From: Bradyrhizobium sp. B097 | GTDB lineage: Bacteria > Pseudomonadota > Alphaproteobacteria > Rhizobiales > Xanthobacteraceae | Length of the DNA stretch: 64,000 nt | Direction: 5' to 3' | Assembly (NCBI RefSeq): GCF_038957035.1 | Contig: NZ_CP152412.1 | Span: 1,174,501-1,238,500 of the forward strand | In this document: in pieces, positions 28,177 to 37,826 of the stretch | Position numbering within the stretch: the stretch's first letter is position 1 | Layout: the number at the start of each line of letters is the position of its first letter | Translations under genes and position numbers: made by a program | The notes under the pieces: model-generated | Told to the model about the DNA's origin: nothing | Seen by the model: only the letters and a program-made list of their open reading frames with translations | Databases searched by the model: none

Positions 28177-28495
28177 CGTCCTGAATCCCTGTGCTTTTTC
28201 GGTGCCATCATTGTCTCCGCAATCCAGAGTCTGCAACAGACCAATTGATCATTCAATCTGAATAACTATTGACACCGGGAGTGACGCTGTGCATCGTAGG
28301 CTCGCGGCGGACTGAAAAGCCCGCCAGCACAGGGAGTAGAACGCCAACAGGCAAGCTCTTCGTCGAGAGGAGCTGATCCATCAACTTAAATGGATGCGAC
28401 CACGTACGCCGTGCTGCGGCGGACGCGCGCTGACCTGCGCTCTGCTTTCCCTACCGAAGAGAATTGGGGCTTCAACTGCGTTGAAGGAGGGATTC
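28177..28495. promoter_or_regulatory. Divergent control region of the sugar cassette
   Basis: About 320 bases between the esterase and the substrate-binding protein genes. A perfect inverted repeat ATTCA-ATC-TGAAT lies at 28251-28263 within an AT-rich block, with TTGACA at 28270-28275 just after it. This is the best candidate for the ROK repressor site. The -10 boxes are not clear. Confidence 0.35.
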
Positions 28496-29572
28496 ATGCA
28501 CCAGGGACTTAAACTTCTCGGAATTGGACTTGTCACCGCGACGTTGACTGCCTGGACGCAGGTTCGCGCCCAGGAAGTCAACTTGATGAATGGCGTCACG
28601 CCACGGCCGGGCGATGAGCGCACGACGGCACCGAACCAGTTCAAGAAGGACGGGCCATGGAAGATCGGGATGAGCCATTTTGGCGTGAACGCCAACACCT
28701 GGACGGTCCAGATGGCGCATGACGCGGAAGCGGCCGCTAAGCTCGACAAGCGAGTTGGTCAATTCATCCTGCTCGACGCCAATATCAGTCAGGCCAAGCA
28801 AGTCGCCGACATCGAAGATCTGGTTGCGCAAAAGGTCGATGCGATCATCGTGACACCGCTGACGCCAACCTCTGCCGATGCCGGCATTGAAAAAGCCGTC
28901 GCCGCCGGCATTCCCGTTATCGTCCACACCGGCCTAACCGAGACAGACAAATACACTGTCGACATCCAGGGCGGAGGTGTCCACTTCGGAAAGGTGATGG
29001 GAGACTTCCTTGTCAAGCAGCTCGGCGGCAAGGGAAAGATCTGGGTCTTGCGTGGACTTCCGGCGCACCCCGAGGACATCAACCGCTACAAGGGGCTTCT
29101 GGAAGCGATCAAAGGTACCGACGTCAAGATCATCGCGGAAGATGCCGGCAAGTGGCAATATGACGTCGGCAAGCAGGTCTGCGAGACCCTCTATCTGAAT
29201 GATCCGCAGGTCGATGGCATCTGGTCATCGGGTGCCGATATGACCCGCGCCTGCGTCGATGTCTTTCAGCAATATGGCGCAAAGATTCCGCCTATCACCG
29301 GTGAAGGCAACAACGGCTTCTTTGCCAGGTGGATTGAACTCGGTTTCCCTTCCATCTCGCCGGAGTATGGTCCGGAACAGGGCGCTGCCGGCGTGCGCGC
29401 CGCGGTCGCTCTGCTCGAGGGCAAGCAACTCCATAAGCGCTACATCTATGAGCCCGAAGGCTGGGATTTGGAGAAAGCCAAGAAATATTATCGCAAGGAT
29501 CTGAGCGCGAATGCCTGGTTCCCAACAAGCCTGACCGAGCAGGATCTGCAGAAGTATTACGGCAAGCACTGA
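28496..29572 (+). CDS. Sugar ABC transporter substrate-binding protein
   Basis: A 358-residue periplasmic binding protein of the ribose/xylose (type 1) class, with a signal peptide cut near residue 26 (AWTQVRA). Motifs are WKIGMSHFGVNANTW, NISQAKQVADIEDLVAQKVD and AIIVTPLTPTSADAGIEKAV. ATG 28496 follows AAGGAGG. It heads an operon with an RbsA-like ATPase, two RbsC-like permeases and an esterase. The ligand is probably a sugar or acylated sugar; which one is not visible. Confidence 0.92.
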   Translation: MHQGLKLLGIGLVTATLTAWTQVRAQEVNLMNGVTPRPGDERTTAPNQFKKDGPWKIGMSHFGVNANTWTVQMAHDAEAAAKLDKRVGQFILLDANISQAKQVADIEDLVAQKVDAIIVTPLTPTSADAGIEKAVAAGIPVIVHTGLTETDKYTVDIQGGGVHFGKVMGDFLVKQLGGKGKIWVLRGLPAHPEDINRYKGLLEAIKGTDVKIIAEDAGKWQYDVGKQVCETLYLNDPQVDGIWSSGADMTRACVDVFQQYGAKIPPITGEGNNGFFARWIELGFPSISPEYGPEQGAAGVRAAVALLEGKQLHKRYIYEPEGWDLEKAKKYYRKDLSANAWFPTSLTEQDLQKYYGKH

Positions 29573-29643
29573 TCTCCGTTGGTGCCGGCGCCCATTTGGT
29601 GCGCCGGCACCCCCTTCCACTTATTCCGCCTTGGATCGAAGCG

Positions 29644-31146
29644 ATGACCATGCAGCCGCTTGTCCAGATGACATCCGTCTCGAAATCTTTCGGGGGGACT
29701 GCCGCGCTCGAGAACGTCGATTTTCAACTGATTCCCGGATCCGTTCACGCGCTCGTGGGAGAAAACGGGGCCGGCAAATCGACCCTCATGAAGATCTTGG
29801 CTGGCGTCGTTCAGCCTGACGGCGGCATGATTCGGAAGAACGGGCGGATCGTCCGCTTCGCCTCGCCTCGCAAGGCGCTCGATGCCGGTGTATCGACAGT
29901 GTTTCAGGAGCATTCGCTGCTTCCCAATCTGTCGATTGCCGAGAACATGTTCCTTGGCAAGGAGCCAGTTGCAAGGTTCGGCGTAACCGACAGTGCCCGG
30001 ATGGAGCGGGAAGCGAAGGAGGTCTTGTACGGCCTAGGCCTGAAACTCGATCCAGCGACCCTCGTCGGAAATCTCTCGATCGCGGAGCGGCAGTTTGTGG
30101 AGATCGCCCGCGGCATTTCGGCACGCGCAGACGTGGTCATTCTCGACGAACCAACGGCCGCGCTCAATGCCGCGGACGTCGAAGTTCTCAATACTCAGAT
30201 TCTGTCGCTCAAGAAGCAGCAGAAGGCCGTCGTCTACATCTCGCACCGCATGGAAGAGATATTCAAGGTCTGCGACACCATCACCGTGCTGAAGGATGGT
30301 CGCAACGTGGACACCGTGCCAGTCTCGTCAATCCGTCCCAAGCAGCTGATCGGGATGATGGTCGGCCGCGAGCTGAGCGAGCTATTCCCGCCGCGGCCGG
30401 ATCAAACGCAGGGCGAGGTCGTTCTCTCGATCGACGGTCTTCGACTGACTCCCGACGCGACGCCGTGTTCAATCGTGCTCCGGCGCGGCGAGATCGTCGC
30501 ACTTGCAGGTCTGGAAGGGCAGGGGCAGAGGGAGCTTGTCAGGTCGCTCGTCGGCGAATACGTGCCCCACGGCGGCAAGGTCGCCGTCAGAGGACGCGAG
30601 TTCGCCTTCCCGCTCTCAGAAGAGCGCGGCATTCGCGAGATGCAGGCGCTAGGCCTCGGCTTTGTGCCCGAGGACAGAAAGCTCGAAGGCTTGTTTCTTG
30701 ATCTCTCGCTCGCGCACAATCTCACCATCGGACTGCACAGCCGGCATTTTGAACTGAAGCCGGCTGCGGCTCATCGCGAGGTGATTGCAAACTCGATGAA
30801 GAGCCTTTCCATAAAGGCTGCAAGGCCGTCGCTGCCGGTGAACGCGCTCTCTGGCGGAAACCAGCAAAAGGTTCTTCTGGGACGATATCTGGCCCTGGGG
30901 GCCGACATATTGATCATTGAAGAGCCAACACGAGGTGTCGACGTCGGCGCGAAAGCAGAGATCTACAAGCTCCTTCGCGACTATGCGAACGCCGGCGGTT
31001 CAGTCGTTGTCCTCTCGCGAGAGACCCTGGAGCTGATTGGGCTTTGCGACCGGCTGTACGTCGTCCATGACAAGCATGTGGTTGCCGAGATGCCCGCCAA
31101 ATCGGCTACCGAGCACGCCATTCTCGAAGCCGCTCTGCATGGTTGA
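29644..31146 (+). CDS. Sugar ABC transporter ATP-binding protein (RbsA type)
   Basis: A 500-residue double-ATPase that drives import. The first domain has Walker A GENGAGKST, signature LSIAERQFVEIARG and Walker B VVILDEPTAAL; the second keeps LSGGNQQKVLLGR and LIIEEPTRGVDVGAK but has the usual degenerate Walker A of this family (AGLEGQGQREL). ATG 29644 (or 29650). It works with the two following permeases in the inner membrane. Confidence 0.94.
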   Translation: MTMQPLVQMTSVSKSFGGTAALENVDFQLIPGSVHALVGENGAGKSTLMKILAGVVQPDGGMIRKNGRIVRFASPRKALDAGVSTVFQEHSLLPNLSIAENMFLGKEPVARFGVTDSARMEREAKEVLYGLGLKLDPATLVGNLSIAERQFVEIARGISARADVVILDEPTAALNAADVEVLNTQILSLKKQQKAVVYISHRMEEIFKVCDTITVLKDGRNVDTVPVSSIRPKQLIGMMVGRELSELFPPRPDQTQGEVVLSIDGLRLTPDATPCSIVLRRGEIVALAGLEGQGQRELVRSLVGEYVPHGGKVAVRGREFAFPLSEERGIREMQALGLGFVPEDRKLEGLFLDLSLAHNLTIGLHSRHFELKPAAAHREVIANSMKSLSIKAARPSLPVNALSGGNQQKVLLGRYLALGADILIIEEPTRGVDVGAKAEIYKLLRDYANAGGSVVVLSRETLELIGLCDRLYVVHDKHVVAEMPAKSATEHAILEAALHG

Positions 31147-31162
31147 GGGGAACACAACAGCG

Positions 31163-32104
31163 ATGAGCCAACTTGGTCGCATGTTTCTAGGAGCAAACTC
31201 ACGGGACGGGTTGTGGACGGTCCCGTTGATCGTCGCTCTAGCCTGTTGTGCAGGCCTGGCCTTCTCGACAGCTGAGTTCGCGAGCTCACAGAATATTCTC
31301 AACCTGATCGCACAGGCGGCGCCGCTCATCCTCGTGAGCATCGGACAGATGATCGTGATCCTTGTCAGAGGCCTCGATCTATCAGTCGGCTCTGTCGTAA
31401 GTCTGACCACGGGGATTCTGTCGCTTAATGTCCCGGTCTACGTTTCGGTGCCCGCGGTCATGCTCGCGGCAGCAGCGATCGGCCTCCTGAACGGGATCTC
31501 GGTAACCACGTTCAGAGTGCACCCAATCATCGCAACCCTCTCCATGATGGGCATTGTGCAGGGCGTTACGATGTTTGTCAGGCCCTCCGCTGGAGGCATG
31601 GTCCCACCGGAGATTCTTGCTCTGGTGAGCGGTCGGCTTTTGGGCATCTACATGCCGGTCATTTGGGTGATCGTTGCAATACTGGTGGCGTGGAAGGTGG
31701 TGCACGGCTCCCGTTTCGGTTTGCACCTCTTCGCGATCGGCGGAGGTGAAACGGCAGGTACCTTCGGTATCGCCGAACAGCGCAATGTCCTCGCCGCCTA
31801 TGTCCTGAGTTCCTGTTTCGCCGCCGTGGCCGGCATCTTTCTGGCGGGTCGCATCGTTTCGGGGGACCCAAACATCGGGACGCAATATGCGGTCGACTCG
31901 ATCACCGCCGTTGCGCTTGGCGGCACCCAACTTGCCGGGGGAATCGGCAGCCTCCACGGCACTGTCATCGGCTGCGCGCTTCTGGCGGTCATCGCAAATG
32001 GCATGAACCTGCTCAACGTCTCGGCCTTCATCCAGACGATCGTGAAAGGTCTGATCCTGCTTGCCGTGATCTCGCTCCAGCCCCGCAAGACAATTGGCCT
32101 GTAG
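31163..32104 (+). CDS. Sugar ABC transporter permease (RbsC type), first
   Basis: A 313-residue inner-membrane permease with about eight to ten hydrophobic segments. The family phrase RGLDLSVGSVVSLTTG and the later ALGGTQLAGGIGSLHGTVIG are present. ATG 31163 follows GAGGGG; an in-frame ATG at 31139 overlapping the ATPase stop is possible. It pairs with the next permease as a heterodimer. Confidence 0.92.
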   Translation: MSQLGRMFLGANSRDGLWTVPLIVALACCAGLAFSTAEFASSQNILNLIAQAAPLILVSIGQMIVILVRGLDLSVGSVVSLTTGILSLNVPVYVSVPAVMLAAAAIGLLNGISVTTFRVHPIIATLSMMGIVQGVTMFVRPSAGGMVPPEILALVSGRLLGIYMPVIWVIVAILVAWKVVHGSRFGLHLFAIGGGETAGTFGIAEQRNVLAAYVLSSCFAAVAGIFLAGRIVSGDPNIGTQYAVDSITAVALGGTQLAGGIGSLHGTVIGCALLAVIANGMNLLNVSAFIQTIVKGLILLAVISLQPRKTIGL

Positions 32105-32107
32105 GTC

Positions 32108-33055
32108 ATGAACAGACTTTCGAATCTGTCCCGCGCGGCTTTGCGAGTACCGCCTTCCTATGTCGTTTTCGCAGTGCTCCTTGTCACCCTGTGGGCGATG
32201 CGGCCCAACCTGATGAACGTCGCGATCCTCGGTACGTTTGCGCGCCAGGTCGTGCCGCTCGGCATCGTCGTTCTCGGACAGCTCCTTGTAATCTCCTCGC
32301 GCTCCATCGACCTGTCCGCGGGCGGTGTCATTCTGCTCGTCAACTATCTGATATCTTCCGGCCTTCTTTACGACTGGCCCGTTTGTCTGGTCATTCTTCT
32401 GTGCCTTGGTGTCGGGTTGTCGGTCGGCCTTGCGAATGGCCTACTCGTGGGCAAGCGCAGAGCCTCCGCCGTCATTGTGACGCTCGCGCTGAACATCATT
32501 CTTATCGGATTGGTCGAATATCTCGCGAACGGCAAGCCGCCGGGAGATGTGCCGAAGTATTTCCGCGAGCTCTATAACCTAAGGTTCTGGACGCTGCCGG
32601 CCCCGGTCATCTTCTGGTTCGCGCTCGCTGGACTTATGAGCGCGTTTCTCGGCAGATCCGTGTTCGGCAGATTCGTCTGGTCGATCGGGAGCAATCCGAT
32701 ATCCGCTCATTTCTCGGGCGTGCCCGTCGAACGCACGGTCGTGCTTGCGCACACGATCTGTGGGCTCATGTCTGCCGTGGCCGCGCTGGTTCAGACGTCG
32801 TCGATCGCGGTCGGGAGCGTGCGATTCGGACCCGAGCTCGTCATGAACTCGATCGCGGCGACCATATTGGGCGGCGTGGTCTTCGGCCGACCTGCGCTTG
32901 TGTGGGGCCCGTTCGTCGGCGTCCTCTGCTTCGCCCTTCTGTTCGTTGTCATGACGACTATGGGCGTGCAGGAGCCAGGCAAGCTCATCGCTCAGGGGCT
33001 GATCATCCTTCTCGCCGCGATTTTCTACGGCGTTCGTTCCAAATCAAACTCATGA
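32108..33055 (+). CDS. Sugar ABC transporter permease (RbsC type), second
   Basis: A 315-residue permease beginning 3 bases after the first one's stop. SRSIDLSAGGVILLVNYL and MNSIAATILGGVVFGRPALVWG are the family marks, with multiple membrane spans. Two different permease genes imply a heterodimeric channel. Confidence 0.92.
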   Translation: MNRLSNLSRAALRVPPSYVVFAVLLVTLWAMRPNLMNVAILGTFARQVVPLGIVVLGQLLVISSRSIDLSAGGVILLVNYLISSGLLYDWPVCLVILLCLGVGLSVGLANGLLVGKRRASAVIVTLALNIILIGLVEYLANGKPPGDVPKYFRELYNLRFWTLPAPVIFWFALAGLMSAFLGRSVFGRFVWSIGSNPISAHFSGVPVERTVVLAHTICGLMSAVAALVQTSSIAVGSVRFGPELVMNSIAATILGGVVFGRPALVWGPFVGVLCFALLFVVMTTMGVQEPGKLIAQGLIILLAAIFYGVRSKSNS

Positions 33056-33062
33056 GGGACCG

Positions 33063-33746
33063 ATGACGAAACGTATCCTGTGCTTTGGAGACTCGCTCAC
33101 CTGGGGATGGGTTGCCGTCCCCGAAGGCTCGCCCACGACCCGTTTTCCCTATGCGGAGCGATGGACGGGCGTCATGGCTGCGAAGCTGGGACCCGACTAC
33201 GAGATCATCGAGGAGGGGTTAAGCGCACGTACGACATCGATCGATGATCCGGCTGATCCGCGATTGAACGGTTCAGCCTATCTTCCATCAGCTCTCGCAA
33301 GTCATCTTCCGCTGGATCTCGCCATCATCATGCTCGGGACCAACGATACCAAGAGCTATTTCCACCGCACGCCCTACGAGATTGCGGTCGGTATGTCGAA
33401 GCTGGTGGGACAGGTGCTCACTTCGGGCGGCGGAGTCGGCACCATCTATCCCGCGCCCAAAGTGCTCATCGTCTCGCCGCCGCCACTCGCCAAATTGCCG
33501 GACCCGTGGTTCCAGGGAATGTTTGAGGGCGGGCACGAGAAGACCATCGAACTCGCCAATCAGTATAGTGCGCTCGCCGCCTTCATGAAGGTCGACTTCT
33601 TCGATGCTGGTAGCGTGATCTCAACCGACGGTGTGGATGGAATTCACTTCACCGCCAAGAATAACGCGGACCTTGGAAGAGCGCTTGCCGGGAAGGTAGC
33701 GGATATCTTTGCCACGACCGCGAAACGCGAGAAGGTCTTAACGTAG
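33063..33746 (+). CDS. GDSL/SGNH arylesterase, MsAcT-like
   Basis: A 227-residue enzyme very close in text to the octameric mycobacterial arylesterase/acyltransferase MsAcT: CFGDSLTWGW (Ser 10), EEGLSARTT, MLGTNDTKSYF, and DGVDGIHFT with the catalytic Asp and His. No signal peptide. It starts 7 bases after the second permease (GAGGGA upstream), so it is the last gene of the importer operon and probably deacylates the imported compound, as does its divergent relative at 27514-28176. Confidence 0.92.
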   Translation: MTKRILCFGDSLTWGWVAVPEGSPTTRFPYAERWTGVMAAKLGPDYEIIEEGLSARTTSIDDPADPRLNGSAYLPSALASHLPLDLAIIMLGTNDTKSYFHRTPYEIAVGMSKLVGQVLTSGGGVGTIYPAPKVLIVSPPPLAKLPDPWFQGMFEGGHEKTIELANQYSALAAFMKVDFFDAGSVISTDGVDGIHFTAKNNADLGRALAGKVADIFATTAKREKVLT

Positions 33747-33898
33747 TCTGCATTCACGCCAGACAAGATGGTGCCTCAACCTCAAGGGATCAGTTGCCAT
33801 CAGCTGCATTTGCGAATTGCGTCGCGGTCGCGCCGCGTGCGCTCCGTGGTCCCGCATGGGACGTTCCTCCCGAAACTGGTCATGACCTTCATGACCGG

Positions 33899-33929
33899 GC
33901 CCGCACTTCCCACAAGTGCGGGCTTTTTT
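33899..33929 (+). terminator. Terminator of the sugar importer operon
   Basis: CCCGCACTT and AAGTGCGGG form a 9-bp stem with a 5-base loop, followed by six T. It lies about 150 bases beyond the esterase stop. Confidence 0.85.
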
Positions 33930-34168
33930 CGGAACGCCAGCCGAATATGCGGTTTTGGCCACCCTGCATTCAAAGGTGCGACCGCCTCTTCGAGGAGCGT
34001 ATCCAGCTCAATCAAGGCATCTGTCCACAGACCATCCAACAACTCCGCCGATCTTTAACTGGCCGATCCGGATTTGACTTAGAAGGGAGCTGGCATAAGA
34101 TCGAATGAAGGGCGTTTTGTCGCCCGGTGCCCATCTGCCGTGAATTTCGCCAGGCGTAGGCCCGCGAG
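33930..34168. other. Promoter region of the LuxR-type gene
   Basis: No gene is visible. A promoter-like pair, TTGACT (34074-34079) and TAAGAT (34096-34101), with a 16-base spacer, points toward the LuxR-type gene. Confidence 0.45.
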
Positions 34169-35107
34169 ATGGGAAGTCGGAATCGGGAGGAGTTGTTGGG
34201 CACACAAAGCCAGGAAGCGTGGCATGCCCCCGCCCTTGCAGAGGATATCCGCGAGGATGTCTTTGCAAAGCAGCGGAAGCTGCGCACCCGGCTTCTTGAT
34301 CGTGGTGCAATCCGCTACGCCCACGCGCGCGATCTAGCCGCACACATGCTTCTTCATCTTGATGACCTGTCGGGCTGCTGGTCGATTGCCACCAACTGGC
34401 TGCGGGCCGAACTTCGATGTCAGCGCGTCGACACCGGTTTCGGAATGCGCGAGGCCAGGGACTATTTCCCCGGCTTTGCGGAAGCAAAGGACGCAGGCTA
34501 CGATGTTCCCTCGTTCGGCGGCAAAGCCGTCGACAATCGGGATGCCGCGATGCAGGCGATGTGGCTGGATCCCCGCCCGGTGATCTTTGCCGATATCAAG
34601 CAGGACAGCCGCATCACGATGCGACTGCGGCAGAGGCTTTCGGGGGCGCGGACGAAATCAAAGTTCGCTTGGGCGCTCCGGGCCGGACGCGGCAGCTACG
34701 GCCTGATCTGCGCCGACTGGACCGAGCATTTTGCCCCTTGGGAATCCGGCCTTTATGATTGCTTCGAGCAGACGGTGGTCGATGTCCTTAGCCCGATCGT
34801 TGCCGTTGCCAAAGAGATTGCCGATCGAGACCCGACGAGTCGGAATGGAGAGGCGCAGGGTAGCTATCCACTGACCTTATCCATGAGCCTTTCAGCGACT
34901 GCGTGGCTAGCAACCCTTACGGATTCAGAAGTCGAGGTCGCCAGACTGGTCGCGAAGGGCCTGAGCTACAAGGAAATCGCTAGAATTCGCCGCAGGTCCT
35001 TTTCCACTATCGATCATCAGCTCAGAAGCATCCGGCAGAAGACCGGCGTTTCAAGCACCTCCGCCTTGGTCAGCCTGCTGGCGCGGACCGGCTTGCCGCT
35101 GGCCTGA
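34169..35107 (+). CDS. LuxR-family transcriptional regulator
   Basis: A 312-residue regulator with a C-terminal LuxR helix-turn-helix near residues 248-295 (LTDSEVEVARLVAKGLSYKEIA, then FSTIDHQLRSIRQKTGV). The N-terminal 240 residues look GAF-like but are not diagnostic, and no receiver Asp motif is evident. Start ATG 34169 lacks a strong ribosome site and a later start is possible. It reads toward the GlcG-ABC-DhaK cluster and is a candidate regulator of it. Confidence 0.75.
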   Translation: MGSRNREELLGTQSQEAWHAPALAEDIREDVFAKQRKLRTRLLDRGAIRYAHARDLAAHMLLHLDDLSGCWSIATNWLRAELRCQRVDTGFGMREARDYFPGFAEAKDAGYDVPSFGGKAVDNRDAAMQAMWLDPRPVIFADIKQDSRITMRLRQRLSGARTKSKFAWALRAGRGSYGLICADWTEHFAPWESGLYDCFEQTVVDVLSPIVAVAKEIADRDPTSRNGEAQGSYPLTLSMSLSATAWLATLTDSEVEVARLVAKGLSYKEIARIRRRSFSTIDHQLRSIRQKTGVSSTSALVSLLARTGLPLA

Positions 35108-35352
35108 AGAGCAGCGGACGTCGCGCCGACCACATTCGCAACGTCGGGGAGCGAACGTCTACTCCTGACGAAAACCAGCATTCCCAAGATGTTGGATCGA
35201 TGAAGCCATGCTTCACCGATCCTGATCGGTATCGCGAACCTTCGCGATAGATGGCTCCGCACGTCTCTTGGTAGACCCGTATTGCACGCAAATCATCGTG
35301 CCGCGCTGAACCATCTCAGATGGGGGGTTTTGCGAAGGGCGGGGGAGACGAG

Positions 35353-35865
35353 ATGACCAAGCAATTGCTTGCGGCAACAATGCTCATGGCTTGCCTGCCA
35401 ACGCTCGGCATGGCCGAGGGCTTAAAAGGCAAGCCCATACTTACCTACGGCGCAGCCGAAAAGATGATTGCGGCCTGTTTCGCTGCGCAGGCGGCCGCCG
35501 GGTATGCGAAGGTCAATGTCGTCGTGGTCGACGACGGGGGGCGTCTGATCGCCGCCGCGCGACAGGATGGGGCCTGCAAGGCCTGCACCGGCATTGCGGA
35601 GAACAAGGCGATCACGTCGTCGCTGTATGCCGCACCAACCCGGGCATTCGCCGATCTGTCCTTTGGCGCTAAGCGCGATGGCGTGAACGCCCTATTGCCA
35701 GGCGCGGCGTTTGTTCCTGGCCTTGTGGCGTTTGCAGGCGGCCTACCGATAAAGACCGGGACGGGCGATGTCGTCGGCGGGATTGGTGTCAGCGGCGGCA
35801 GCGAGGACCAGGACGAAAGCTGCGCGCAAGCGGGCCTTAATGCAGTTTCAGAAAGCCTGAACTGA
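35353..35865 (+). CDS. GlcG/HbpS-like protein with signal peptide
   Basis: A 170-residue member of the GlcG/HbpS family (heme- or cofactor-binding, extracytoplasmic). A signal peptide covers residues 1-21 (MTKQLLAATMLMACLPTLGM). The core shows VVVVDDGGRLIAAARQDGA and GTGDVVGGIGVSGGSEDQDE, the usual family ending. ATG 35353 follows GGGGGAGA. The next gene begins 8 bases later, so it is in the same operon; its cysteines CKAC are unusual and may bind a metal. Confidence 0.82.
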   Translation: MTKQLLAATMLMACLPTLGMAEGLKGKPILTYGAAEKMIAACFAAQAAAGYAKVNVVVVDDGGRLIAAARQDGACKACTGIAENKAITSSLYAAPTRAFADLSFGAKRDGVNALLPGAAFVPGLVAFAGGLPIKTGTGDVVGGIGVSGGSEDQDESCAQAGLNAVSESLN

Positions 35866-35873
35866 GTGGCGCC

Positions 35874-36923
35874 ATGATCGAGAACCCGTTTTACGGCCGC
35901 GAAACGCAGGGCGAGTTCAAGCTTTACGAACTCGGCAACCTCATCCTTGAAAGCGGCGAAACGCTGCGTGGCGCAAAGCTGGCCTATCGCACCTTCGGCA
36001 AGCTGAACGCAGAAAAATCCAACGCCATTCTGGTGACAACCTGGTTCTCGGGAACCGGCAAGGTGATGCAGGACGTATATGTCGGCCAGAGCCACGCGCT
36101 TGATCCGGACCGATACTTCATTGTCATTGTGGATCAGCTTGGCAGCGGCGTGTCGTCGTCGCCACAGAACACCCCCGCGCCACAGGCGATGGCGAAGTTT
36201 CCGAAGCTTACAATTGGCGACGATGTCCGCGCGCAGCACCAGATGTTGACAGACCTGTTCGGAATCGAACGGCTGGTGCTTGTGGTCGGCGGGTCGATGG
36301 GCGGGCAGCAGGTCTATGAATGGGCGGTCGCCTATCCGCTGATGGTTGAACGGGCGGCGCCGATAGCTGCGACGGCCCGTATTTCGCTGCACCAGCAGGT
36401 CTTTGTCGAAACTCTCAAAGAGGCGATCACGTCCGACCCCTGCTGGAACGGCGGCTGGTACGCCTCGGGCCTCGTCGTGCGCGAGGGCATGGACCGGATG
36501 GCGCGGATCGTGGCGACACTCGGCTGGTCTACGCAGTTCTACCAAGAAGAACGTTGGCGCAGCGTCGTTGGCATGTCGTCGCTTGACGATTTCATCAACG
36601 GCGTGATGAAGGCCTATTTCGAGCCGATGGATCCCAATGTCCTATTGTGTGAGATGCACAAATGGCAGCGGGCTGACGTGTCGCGGCACGCAGGGGGCGA
36701 TCTTGCTCGAGCGCTGGCTCAGGTCAAGGCAAGGACAATGGTCATGCCCATCAGTCATGACAGTTTCTTCCCCCCGCAGGAATGCGAGGCCGACTGTCGC
36801 CTTGTGCGGGGCGCTCTGTTTCGGGTGATCCAGTCCCCTGAGGGTCACATGGGCCTGAATGGGTTCGAGCCGGGATACATGGAGCAGGTGGACCGCCATC
36901 TGAATGAACTGCTAGCCACCTGA
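35874..36923 (+). CDS. MetX-like alpha/beta hydrolase (homoserine acyltransferase family)
   Basis: A 349-residue protein of the homoserine O-acetyltransferase fold. GGSMGGQQVYEWA holds the nucleophile (Ser about 141), DDVRAQHQMLTDLFGIERL is the family phrase, and SHDSFFPP with GHMGL carry the Asp and His. True MetX has slightly different lid residues, and the catabolic setting argues for a hydrolase or acyltransferase on another substrate. It follows the GlcG-like gene by 8 bases. Confidence 0.8.
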   Translation: MIENPFYGRETQGEFKLYELGNLILESGETLRGAKLAYRTFGKLNAEKSNAILVTTWFSGTGKVMQDVYVGQSHALDPDRYFIVIVDQLGSGVSSSPQNTPAPQAMAKFPKLTIGDDVRAQHQMLTDLFGIERLVLVVGGSMGGQQVYEWAVAYPLMVERAAPIAATARISLHQQVFVETLKEAITSDPCWNGGWYASGLVVREGMDRMARIVATLGWSTQFYQEERWRSVVGMSSLDDFINGVMKAYFEPMDPNVLLCEMHKWQRADVSRHAGGDLARALAQVKARTMVMPISHDSFFPPQECEADCRLVRGALFRVIQSPEGHMGLNGFEPGYMEQVDRHLNELLAT

Positions 36924-37018
36924 CGACTTCCAAAATCAATTTTGACCGCCCCCGAGTGCTGTGGCGCCGGGGAACGGAGGGGCATGCCCCGACGACCGCG
37001 CCGGAGGACGCGTTCAAG

Positions 37019-37816
37019 ATGCAACAGATCAAGAGCAAGGCTCTCAACGTCAGAGCTGCCACCAAGACCTACACGACCCAATCGGGCGAAGTTCATGCCC
37101 TGAAGGACGTCGATCTGACGGTGCGGCCGGGCGAGTTCATCTCGGTCGTTGGACCCTCCGGTTGCGGCAAGACCACGCTGCTATGGTCGATCGCAGGATT
37201 GCACAAGCTAACCTCCGGCGCCATCGCTCTTGGCGAGGAATGGATTACCGGCCCACATCCCAGCATCGGGATGATGTTTCAGGAGGCAAACCTTCTGCCT
37301 TGGCGGACGATCCGCAAGAACATCGAGCTTCCGTTCGAGATCCGGGGACATCGCCCGGATACCGCGCGGATCGATACATTCCTGCAGCGTGTGGGGCTGG
37401 GCGGTTTCGGCGACAAGATGCCCCGCGAACTGTCCGGAGGCATGCAGCAGCGCGCGTCCATCGTGCGCGCGCTGGCCAGTGATCCCACGGTTCTTTTGAT
37501 GGACGAGCCCTTCGGGGCGCTTGACGCTTTCACCCGCGACGAGATGAACAAGCTGGTCGAGGAGATCTGGCTGGAATCCCGCAAGACGGTGATGCTGATT
37601 ACCCATTCCATCGCTGAGGCGGTGTTTCTGGCCGACAAGGTCTACATCATGAGCGCCCGCCCCGGTCAGATCGCGCGAATGGTGGACATTCCATTTCCGC
37701 GGCCACGGTCGCTGGACCTGATGGAAACGCGCGAGTTCTTCGAACTCGTCAACATGATCAAGCACGACATCCAGCACCAGCCGCCGGCCAGGCTTGCGGT
37801 TGCTGCGGCGAGATGA
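37019..37816 (+). CDS. ABC transporter ATP-binding protein (nitrate/sulfonate/taurine type)
   Basis: A 265-residue ATPase of the SsuB/TauB class. Walker A GPSGCGKTT, Q-loop MMFQEANLLPWRT, signature LSGGMQQRASI and Walker B VLLMDEPFGALDA are intact, and the tail FPRPRSLDLMETREF is class-typical. ATG 37019 is preferred to an upstream in-frame ATG that adds 21 residues of non-family text. It serves the permease and binding protein that follow. Confidence 0.92.
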   Translation: MQQIKSKALNVRAATKTYTTQSGEVHALKDVDLTVRPGEFISVVGPSGCGKTTLLWSIAGLHKLTSGAIALGEEWITGPHPSIGMMFQEANLLPWRTIRKNIELPFEIRGHRPDTARIDTFLQRVGLGGFGDKMPRELSGGMQQRASIVRALASDPTVLLMDEPFGALDAFTRDEMNKLVEEIWLESRKTVMLITHSIAEAVFLADKVYIMSARPGQIARMVDIPFPRPRSLDLMETREFFELVNMIKHDIQHQPPARLAVAAAR

Positions 37817-37826
37817 GGGCAACACC

